Assembly: GCA_037447655.1 (NCBI GenBank)
Contig: JBBHKE010000023.1
Coordinates: 1 to 64,000, forward strand
Reading direction: 5' to 3'
Source: Zygnema cylindricum
Lineage: Eukaryota; Streptophyta; Zygnematophyceae; Zygnematales; Zygnemataceae
Length of the DNA: 64,000 bases
This document shows positions 55,648 through 64,000 of the stretch, piece by piece; position 1 is the first letter of the stretch; each line of letters opens with the position of its first letter. The position numbers and the translations under genes were made by a program. A model generated the notes under the pieces. The model was not told where the DNA came from. It saw nothing but the letters and a program-made list of their open reading frames with translations, and made no database searches.

Positions 55648-56693
55648 AGTGCGTCCTTCAATCCTTGGAATGCCTCGATCTGCGGAGGTTCCCAAGTAAA
55701 TGGCAATGATTTTTTCAAGAGTTCATTTAGTGGAGAAGCAAACGTGCTAAAACTAGGAACAAAGCTCCGATAATAATTGGCTAACCCTAGGAATGCACGC
55801 AGGATAGTCAAATCTGTTGGGGCTGGTAGTTTACTAATCTCTTCCACTTTGACTTCTAGCGGAGTGATTCTCTCAGATGAGATAAAATGCCCAAGATATG
55901 GTACCCCTTCGGCTACGAAGATGCATTTCGCAGGATTACATTTGAGACCTACCTTTTTTAACTTCTTCAATACCCACTCTTTATGTACCGCGTGTTCCTC
56001 TATAGTGGCTAAAGGAATGATTAAATCGACGATATAGCAACGGGCAAACTTACACCCCCTTAAGATTGAGTCTATGACCTTTTGAAATACTGCCGATGCA
56101 TTTTTCAAGCGAAACGGCATAACTGACAATTCCCAACGCCCGTCACTTCCCCAAAATGTAGTTTTGTGTCGGTCTTTTTCCTCTATATCAATTTGGTTAA
56201 ACCCCTGTCGCACATCTAGGATGCTAAAATATTTAGCTCCTCCGACATGATCAAAAATGTTCTCTGCCAAAAGCGTTCGATGTCGGTCCTGGATTGTACG
56301 TGAATTCATTTTTCGATAGTCCCCGCACATGCGAGGTTTTGTAAAATTTCCCTCTGCGTCTTTTTTACAAGGCATGACGATGGGCGCCGCAAAGGTGGAA
56401 CCAGACCTATAAATCAGTCCTGCCTCTTCTAACTTTGCGCATCGTTTGTCCACTACTTCCCATTCAGTTTCTGATAGACGATGCTTGGGCTTGAATATGG
56501 GTCTGTCATCTTCTAGGTCAATGGACATTCACTAAGTGGTGTGTCGACCTAAGTTTTTCATGGAGCAAGCGAACGCGTCTCTGCGTTGGTTTATGACTCC
56601 CTCTAAGAGTTCGTGTTCTGGTTTTGTTAGTCCCGTTCCAAATTTCCAGGTTGCTTTTTCAGGCGCGCTGATGGTAATAGCTTCCATGGCCTA
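55648..56693 (-). pseudogene. Gypsy reverse transcriptase
   Basis: From MEAITISAPEKATW (56693) a frame with TAG and TGA near 56535 leads to FKPKHRLSETEWEVVDKRC, MPCKKDAEGNFTKPRMCGDY, ILDVRQGFNQIDIEEKDRHK, TTFWGSDGRWELSVMPF, then YIVDLIIP where YIDD is expected (about 56020-56040). The first catalytic Asp is Val (GAC to GTC), which would inactivate the enzyme. LGHFISSERITP and LRAFLGLANYYRSF follow. It synthesised DNA from element RNA. The 300-codon open stretch at 55626-56528 is the longest in the window. Confidence 0.92.
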
Positions 56694-57105
56694 TGCAAAT
56701 GCCAACTGCTCATCCGGGATTAAAGACTGTCCCAACTCATACTCGACTGGGAGCTGATGCAAACAATTTACTACACGATGCCAACTTCTTGATGGAAATG
56801 CAGCTGGTGATGCAAACAATTTACTACATGATGCCAACTTCTAGATGGAAATGCAGATATCCAGTGTGGTGCTGCGCGTACCAGTATCTGAGATCTAGCC
56901 GTTGTATATGTTGGGATGGACCAACTCATGTGACTACGTTCCAAAAAATTGTAAATAGTGTGGTCTGTGGCACAGTTAGCGGAGTGTGGAAAAAGAGAGA
57001 GCTGAAAAGTTGTACCTCGGAGAGAAGGTGATGATTTAGATGCAGTGTGTTTGAAGAGTGTATTCCCCCCCCCCCAGCTGATTGAGACTGATAATTCTGT
57101 GCGTA
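56694..57105 (-). other. Pol linker between methyltransferase and RT
   Basis: Degraded sequence with a tandem duplication of about 62 bp (GATGCAAACAATTTACTACA at 56756 and 56812) and a run of C at 57067-57076. I see no domain. Confidence 0.5.
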
Positions 57106-58446
57106 TCAACCGGCTGCAAACCCTATGCTCAAGACAAATGACAATGATTGAGGATCCATGACATGACCAAGTAAGGTGCAACGATGTCGCTCAATGAGTC
57201 TTCGGGCAGCGGTGGTGCCTGGGATGAAATGTAGCAGGTGTTCTCGCTCTACAACATTAGGTTCTTCTAGATTGCCCGTATGAGTGTTCTGGAGCATACC
57301 AAGTCTATTATGTGAATATGCGTGAGAGTTTGGATATGCGACTATTGTAGGAAGTGCACGTAGTGGATGGCCATGGATGTTAAGACAAAATGTAGGAGGA
57401 TACTTTGTCTGGACACATGTTTGGACCTTATGAAATGGAAGAAGTGCATCCTGATTGGAAAGGTTAGGTGGTCAGACAGCGAGGTTAGCTTCTCGGAGCC
57501 GTCTTATGTCCACCACGTTAGTCCACTTGGAACAAACCTGGTGGGCTAGCGAGCCGTGGGGTGCAGCATCGATGATTAGTGGCGGTCCAATTAATGATTC
57601 GATACGTTTGTAATCTGCAAGAACCGTAGGTCGCGGGTCATTATAAGCTGCGATGTTTTCTAAGACGTATCCTAAAAGATGGTTTAGTGTTTGGAAAAAA
57701 TAGATAAGATGCACTACCTTAAAGAACAGTTTAGTACGCCGATCTGCAAGACCTAAACCCTTCCCCGCCCTAGACATACCTTGACATTCCCATCCAGCAA
57801 AAAGAAGATCGATTGGTTCTAATTCCGTCAAATGGTGATTTCCTATTAGGCGGATATCTTGTGGTAAAGCTAAATGCATGCTGTGAAAAGCGGACTGTGG
57901 TAAGAGGTGAGGGTATTGTTCATGCAGGATTTGACAGTGGTGCAATTGAGCGAGTCTAGCCAAATGATCAATATCTATAGAATAATACTGCTTAATCAGA
58001 AGACCGTTCCTAATGCAAGAGAGAAGTGTGGTACCTATTCCTGCAAAAAGGTCTAGGATAACGAGACCGTTCGGGTTAGGTTGTAATCTGATCGGTTTTA
58101 AGGTATTGGGCAAAAACCCGAAAGGATCCATTGCAATACTGGGTGGATCTGGGATACTGAATAAGGGAATCGGTATCATAAATTAATACAATCTGTCAAA
58201 ATCTGAGGAGTCAATGATAAATCCGGGTGTGCCAAATAATTATGGCACTCCCAGTGGGTTTGGCAAGATTTTGTCCGCCGTTAAAGATTCAAGAATATCG
58301 GCGCTTATGCTAACTGCGGCATAGGATGGCAAGACAAACACAGAATGAGCCGTAGTCGGCATGGGTTGTCGAGCCGAGATAAGAGGTAAGCAAACTTTGC
58401 GGTTCGGAAAATTGTTTGGTCTATACGAAAATGTTTGATCATGCAT
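57106..58446 (-). pseudogene. Retrotransposon-borne C5-cytosine DNA methyltransferase
   Basis: One minus-strand frame carries the cytosine C5-methyltransferase motifs in order. Motif I is ILDLFAGIGTTLL (SAM binding, about 58060-58020), then YYSIDID (motif II-like), and LLFAGWECQGMSRAGKG (motif IV, catalytic Cys at 57784-57786). YVLENIAAY is motif VI; HQVCSKWTNV and ALPTIV follow. ERHRCTLLGHVMDPQ near 57130-57190 fits the C-terminal motif. Two features are odd: Glu replaces the usual Pro before the catalytic Cys, and the usual R-x-R before WTN is absent. In-frame stops at 58240, about 58186, 57472 and the end at 57106 break it. Its position between protease and RT, in the same pol frame, shows it belonged to the element. 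A role in methylating the element's own DNA is inference. Confidence 0.85.
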
Positions 58447-58447
58447 A

Positions 58448-59281
58448 TCAACCCCTCCCCCCTAATCCAAAAATGACGTCTTGGCCGACCAGACATTCAT
58501 AACCACTACACTTGGTGACCAAGGCGTGAGGGTATATTTCTGCGAACTCGGTTTCGGACAGACATTGAAATTGAAAACAGAGTGGTTCTTTTGTCATACT
58601 AAGAACTGATTCTGTGGTATCTGCGGAAGTCAACAACTGAGTGGAGGTCGGTTGTAGTTTATATGCAGTAAGACCTATTTGTTTAGCAAATTTTGACCCG
58701 AGTATAATTGGTTTTTCGCTTGTGTCCATGCAGAGTAAAGTTGGGGCTGTTCCATTAACTGTGAACACATCCAATTTGTTATCTAAAAAACTGATGTGTG
58801 GAGTAAGACTTGAACGCTCTTCAAGAGTAATTGCGTGAAGAGAGAGGGTGTTACGATGGTTTTGAAGTGCATGTAATGCATGCGTTGACTGGGTTAGATC
58901 TACGGATTTAGCATCACTATCTGACTCGGGAAGCATGGTGGTAAATATTGCTAAGCGTTCTTTGACTTTATAAGAGTCTTGTATACTACCCTCAAGAATG
59001 GTTAATGCTTCAGCGGTGATGCTAGAGGTTGTTTTTAAAATAGGTGATTTAGGTTCTTTAGCAAATGATAATGGTATGCGAGTTTTAATGGATTTAGACC
59101 AACGATTATGATCGGGAGACCCTTTGAAAAGGGCTGCCCGCTGTTGGAAAGTCGACTCTCGGAGAGATCGTCTAGCAAATGAGGGCATATGGACCACGGT
59201 TTGGGACATTCCAGTTAATTGTGGTTTGACCTGCGCCATAAGCCCAGCAAACTGCTCCTTCATCATGGCCGCCACGGTAGC
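58448..59281 (-). pseudogene. Gypsy retropepsin-like protease region
   Basis: The frame continues from gag after an in-frame TAG (59282-59284). LLCMDTSEKPIILGSKFAKQIGLT resembles the retropepsin entry, with D-T-S in place of D-T-G, followed by YECLVGQDVIFGLGG. It ends at a homopolymer frameshift (run of G at about 58455-58460), after which the methyltransferase frame starts. It would have cleaved the polyprotein. Confidence 0.7.
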
Positions 59282-60568
59282 CTACATCTCCACTTTATCT
59301 CGGTCCCTCCTGCTGATTTTGGGGGGAGTGTCACTCTCTTCCCCTTTAGGTGGAGTGACTAATTTTGCCGAGCGAGCAAGTATAGCGCCGTTTTCGATTT
59401 GATTTTGATAACTGGAATCAGGATTTTTAATGTGACATCGCTGTACATAATGACATGTTTGATTGCAATGAGTGGAAGTGGCTGTCTTATCTGAAAAGCT
59501 GCGCCCATCATGACCATTGTGACCACACCGGAAACAGATACGCACACCAGGGGTCGTCAAGAGTGTTCCCATGACGGGAGCCCTTGGGGGTCTTCGGTTG
59601 GGCCATGGGTTGCGTGGGTTAGGATTATGCTTAGGATTAGGGTGAGGGTAATCTGTAGGCTAAGACCGAGGCCGCTCATGAGCGTCCCACGAGATGGTCT
59701 GCATTTCATACTTTACAGCATATTCTGCAACTTGCTCGAACGTGAATTTAAGGCCATATGCTTCGGTCAAGCGGTTCTAAATGAACCGTCTAGATTGTGT
59801 GGGAAATTGACCCACAAATTTTTGTATCGCCTCAGCCTTTTGCCATTAGATCCGGTAGGGCTTCACGTAAAGTTTCCATATGGGACCGCAACATCGGGGA
59901 TGTTTGGCCCGGTCTGCGTTCGAAGTTCATTAATTCTTTGACTTCGTCATGATTTTGCATTTGGTACTCATCCTGGAATAAATCGAAAATCAATGAGACT
60001 AGATCTCTTAGAGGGACCAACATTTCAGGTCGAGCCGGAATTGCAGCCCGAGTTGCCACTGCAAATTGATGAGGAATCTTCGGTATTGCGGGTGAAAATT
60101 CATTACCCGCAGAGTCAAAAATTGCAGGGACAACAACTTGGAAAGGAATTTCGGGACTGCCAATTATGGCTAGAGCTCCGGAGTATGCGGGTGCTATTTG
60201 AGTGATAGCACAAATTTCTTCATATTTCCGTATATAGAGAGATACAGCAGATCCTCTGAGTTATCGTCCCAGTAACGAAAAAGAAACCCGTAGGTCATAA
60301 CGGTCCTGATATCGGAATGCGAGGTCACGCATCTTGGTATAAAAAGCAGGCAAATATGTGACAAGGACATGGTGTCCTTGAGACCAGAAAAACAAAAATG
60401 ATGTCTACCTCCTCCGATGTCAAAGAATGAGGCCATGTCCACGCTGAAAGGACTGGGATTAGGGTGTTTGGTACCGCCCACGAAAAAAATTGATGGCAGT
60501 AGACCTAGACCCTGTGTGTCAAGTGAGTCGGTGTCCAAATCTTCCCCCGAACTGTGGGTGAAAGACAA
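59282..60568 (-). pseudogene. Gypsy gag with zinc knuckle
   Basis: Fragments lie in at least two frames: a start near 60568, a helical gag segment (LIFDLFQDEYQMQNHDEVKE, about 59980; LRSHMETLREALPD), then IQKFVGQFPTQS and a knuckle region CFRCGHNGHDGRSF (about 59530) with a second C/H cluster HCNQTCHYVQRC. Stops include two TAGs (about 59780 and 59660), at least one of which fits a Gln codon. Confidence 0.7.
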
Positions 60569-60626
60569 AGAAACAGACGACGAAGACGTATGAAGAGAAG
60601 AAAAACCAGACCTACCCTGACTGGGT

Positions 60627-61495
60627 GACCCTAAAAATGGAGACTAAACTGCGGAGTTTGGAAAAGATTGGTGACCCTAAAAATGGAGACTAAACTGCGG
60701 AGTTTGGAAAAGATTTCAAAGGGGAGCTGGCCGTAATCAACTCTCTGGGCGGCCCCTGGTAAAAACTCAAGCTTCTGGTGGTACCACCCGAGAACTGTAG
60801 AATATTCTAATCTGTTGGCATGTAACCAGAAGATTGTCCTATCCGAATGCAACTATATGCTGGACACACACAAGGGTACACTAATAACCGCAAACCATAA
60901 ACCCTAAATGGTTCGGTCTATCCTGTATCATAAAAGTTAGTCTACTCACAACCTGCCTATCGAAGTAACACTCACATCAAGCCACCTCAAGCAGACTCAT
61001 GTCACCTATGCAAGGCCACTTGCGGCCAGTTGTAATAAGTAGAAAACTATTCAGGGCCAACACGACCAGATGTAATATAGCAGAAGACTATTCAGGTCCA
61101 ACACGGCCAGATGTAATAAAGCAAGAAACTATTCAGGGCCAACACGGCCAGATGTAATAAAGCAGAAAACTGCTAATCAAGACCAATCAAGGTCAGATCT
61201 AGGACAATGCAACAATTATGTCATATGCAAATAAAAAGAGCGCAGCCTTCGTTAAGATCTCTAACCCTCTAAACGAGTACAGTTTATAATCTATATCCCG
61301 CTTGCACCCAAAACGATCGGTTACTCACTTGAAGCGATAGCATCTAGTAGTATACTGTAGATATCTCCCAACGATGCTCCGGCTCCAAGTTATCGCAAGT
61401 ACACCACAGCTCAATGCCAACGTAGTCAGTGCCTTCACGGCCACGCTTTACCAGTAAAGCAAACATAATTAGCGTAATTCACTAATAATATATAG

Positions 61496-61547
<52 letters not shown>

Positions 61548-61575
61548 ATAATATATATATATATATATATATATA

Positions 61576-61636
<61 letters not shown>

Positions 61637-61639
61637 AAG
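60627..61639 (-). other. Gypsy leader with tandem repeats
   Basis: A 44-bp unit (TGACCCTAAAAATGGAGACT) is repeated twice at 60627-60714. A unit of about 48 bp with CAACACGGCCAGATGTAATA is repeated three times at about 61025-61160. A TA microsatellite at 61495-61635 sits where the LTR end and primer site would be expected and hides them. Confidence 0.65.
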
Positions 61640-62887
61640 TTTGTAGGTTTGCTTGGTTTTTTAAGTGAGTTTATCCGGTAGGAAGACAGAAAGAGGAAAC
61701 TATACCGGATTTCCCAACAATATCAGAAATATCAAACTCAGAGTCCACCAAACAACATAACCCTTAAAATTGAAAACCAGCACAGATTAAAGGAACCAAA
61801 AGAAACAAACCAGACTGAAAAGAAAACAAACAACCAATTAATATTGACTGAAAAAGAAAGAAACAAATTACAGCACGGGAATATTTGCGACAAGGGCCAC
61901 TAGGCCCTGAAGTCTTCAATATTCTCTATAGGAGTCCAACCAACAGACGACAAACCTTCCTTAACTAAAGAAATCCATCCTTAACTAAAGAAAGCCAGCA
62001 CTTCCGAAGTCAGACATGAAGGACGCTGGATTGTGGAGTCAACGCACAAGCAACCTGAAATCACTTCCGAAGTCAGACATGAAGGACGCTGGATTGTGGA
62101 GTCAACGCACAAGCAACCTGAAATCACTTGATCCGCAGACTAGGATTCATAGGCCACAGCAAGTGGAACACAGTCTGGAGGGAAACCTTGCAGGCTAGCT
62201 TGCGCCGATAGATTAGGTAAGGACTTCGATACAAGAGAAGAAAAGATAGAAAGCTCAAAGATAATAGCCAGCAAAAACTAAGGATCCGGAAAAGAGGAAA
62301 AACCCTAACTGAACAACTAGCCTGATACTAAATATGCGGCTGACAATCAAACTAAACCAAGTTCGACAAATCTCGAAAACAAAGATTGCGAGAAAACAAC
62401 AACTTCCCAATGTTGAATTCCCATGCTGTAATTTGCAACTATTGCTACGCAGCCACATGGCATTTATCCCATGTTGTTGCCGAGTCGTAAAGCTACACTA
62501 ATTCTTATATGTCTTTGAGCAAACAAATTTCTATGTGGAAACGCTGCCAGTTTCGAGCAACGGGCGTTGCATGGTCGCCTCGGGATGCCTTACATCTATG
62601 CCTCAAGGATAAAAACCTTCCCTACGCTATAAAATTAATGCATGAACCTCCGAGGGTTCACGATTAGCCATCTGTCAAGTTTGGAGCCGTTTAAATTCCT
62701 GACAACTGATGTCTAACCGCAATCCATTTCCACGTCGGTTTCTCGTTGTGTCGTACGTGAATGTAGTACAACCTTTGATTATCTTGTACCTTCAGCTGTA
62801 CGCAAAATTACAAACCTGTCACATCACATACACTCGAATTAGTATAGGATTCAGCAATAATACCCGCCGACGCCTTACAGCATGACA
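61640..62887 (-). repeat. Gypsy 5' LTR
   Basis: The part 61877-62887 is colinear with 41766-42832 and ends in GCATGACA (62880-62887). The inner part, 61640-61876, is poorly alignable to the other LTR apart from ATCAGAAATATCAA and CCGGTAGG, so the inner border is uncertain. A tandem duplication of about 72 bp (ACTTCCGAAGTCAGACATGA at 61991 and 62066) is private to this copy. Confidence 0.75.
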
Positions 62888-63204
62888 TTGGGTAAGCAAA
62901 AAACGAAAAAAATTGAAGGTTTTGTACTGTCAATACTATCCAACATAAATGTACTTTGTACTCTTGGTATCGTGGAAGGTATAAGGGAGATGTACCACTA
63001 ATTTTATACTTATTCGGGTACGGACGTGTACGGGTGGTCGCGAGAAATTGAGTTTTGGTTAACTTTTTTTTCGTAAACACGTTTTGGGTAACAGTTAACA
63101 ATTTTGGAGCGTGACATAACCCGGTTGGGGTCGGGAATTCTGATTTTGAAAAAAAAAACAGTCGGTTTTGGTTATCTAAAATTTTGACTTTTGCAACCTC
63201 TTCT
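62888..63204. other. No supported gene
   Basis: The sequence flanks the gypsy 5' LTR. I see nothing recognisable. Confidence 0.4.
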
Positions 63205-63412
63205 GTGTATTGCTACCAATGTAAAAAAAAATCTCGCCACTTAAATCATCATTTCTCCTTACGCACAAATTTTCGATTAGAGGTTGTCAATCATAAGGTG
63301 AAAATCTTGTCATTTAATCTCAACCGTCGGATGATAAATCCTCTAAGTGTGCAGGGAGAAATGATGTTTTAAATGGCAAAAAAATCACGACCACTAATAG
63401 CGATACACCGCG
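63205..63412. repeat. Hairpin MITE family 1, copy 5
   Basis: It has CGCCACTTAAATCATCATTT and the mirror AAATGATGTTTTAAATGGC, ending CCACTAATAGCGATACACCG. The inner arms TTTAATCTCAACCGTCGG are as in copies 1 and 2. Confidence 0.7.
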
Positions 63413-64000
63413 TACACGTAACCCATACCTTGAGGCATTAGACCCTAAGGGTACGTTCCCATGTGTTAAAGTATCCTCCAAACTTGAGCCTTGGACGAGA
63501 AAACCTCCAGCCGTACAAAAAAATTGTAGAAACAACACTAGAATTTGCGTCATCTTGAAACTTTAAAATGTACTCTATCTTGTCGTCTTGCTCTTTACAA
63601 CCCGTTGCCACCTCATTTCAGCTTGTTTTCAAACTTTACGTGAAATCAACTCATCAAGTGATTTTATCACAAGTAACAGTGGACTAACGAATAAGATTAT
63701 ATTGCTGCACGCGTCATACGTTTTTATCATTTATGCACGCGGGAGAGAACCCATTCTTTTTTTCCTTTCTCGTCACGCGCATGTGAGTAAAAAATGACGA
63801 GCATGTACATAAACATATTTGCAGGGGGTCTTGAACCTCCGTTTTCATGCATGGGTCCTCTGCAAAAGTCTACGTTGTCGTTGACTCTCCCCCTCCCTCT
63901 CATTATATCGCTCCTTTGTCCCTTTCCTTTAATGAAATACGACAATACTGATATGAAATGAAAGAGGTTTTTCTTTATTTACTTCTTAATACCTTTTGTC
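63413..64000. other. No supported gene
   Basis: Mixed sequence with short open frames only; nothing is recognised. Confidence 0.4.

Larger units (their letters stand above)
41541..62887 (-). mobile_element. Decayed Ty3/gypsy retroelement with DNA methyltransferase and PHD finger
   Basis: The minus-strand element occupies 21.3 kb, of which about 10.8 kb is its own sequence. The rest is three nested LTR insertions (43322-49921, 50915-53814, 54594-55647). The order on the minus strand is 5' LTR, leader, gag, CCHC region, protease, C5 methyltransferase, RT, RNase H, integrase, PHD finger, LTR. RT before RNase H before integrase is the gypsy order. The ends are TGTCATGC...GCATGACA, an 8-bp inverted terminus. 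The reading frame is broken by several stops and frameshifts, and RT and protease active sites are altered, so it is dead. The flanks GTCGG and TTGGG do not match well, so the target duplication is unresolved. Confidence 0.88.

Overview
The window is nuclear DNA from a eukaryote of the green plant lineage. Its one host gene I can identify, SMC3 (cohesin ATPase), matches land-plant SMC3 at almost every legible position, including the plant-type acidic stretch before the ABC signature. Long repeat-filled introns, plant-type LTR retrotransposons and a gypsy element carrying a DNA methyltransferase together suggest a streptophyte, most plausibly a charophyte alga such as Chara. That placement is inference. 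One 10-N assembly gap (16495-16504) is present.

1-17.2 kb: no host gene recognised. It holds a decayed DDE transposase (119-717), a GA-rich macro-repeat of about 550 bp with embedded hairpins (1.0-3.8 kb), a solo copia-type LTR with a perfect 5-bp target duplication (5325-6322), copies of a hairpin MITE, and two hAT-like MITEs with 8-bp target duplications.

17.3-38.6 kb: SMC3 on the plus strand. I place 24 well-supported exons plus one tentative microexon, ending at a TAG at 38560-38562. Splice phases agree across the readable junctions. One intron (30859-31418) is a U12-type AT-AC intron. The start exon, the exon just after Walker A, and parts of two coiled-coil stretches were not found. 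Many introns carry decayed extra copies of the neighbouring exon boundary ('echoes'), a pattern I do not recognise from known repeat classes. Introns also hold CT-rich tracts, microsatellites, two copies of a 410-bp dispersed repeat and two GC-rich tandem arrays split by a perfect-TIR element.

38.6-41.5 kb: mostly anonymous sequence with one MITE and one doubtful small ORF.

41.5-62.9 kb: one large decayed Ty3/gypsy element on the minus strand into which three other LTR elements have inserted. These are a near-complete copia on plus (43322-49921), an internally deleted copia on minus (50915-53814) and a solo LTR (54594-55647). With these removed mentally, the gypsy order is LTR, gag, zinc knuckle, protease, C5-cytosine DNA methyltransferase, reverse transcriptase, RNase H, integrase, PHD finger, LTR. 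Thus one retroelement carried both a chromatin-mark writer and a chromatin-reader-type finger. All copies here are broken by stops, frameshifts and active-site changes.

62.9-64 kb: a further hairpin MITE and anonymous sequence.
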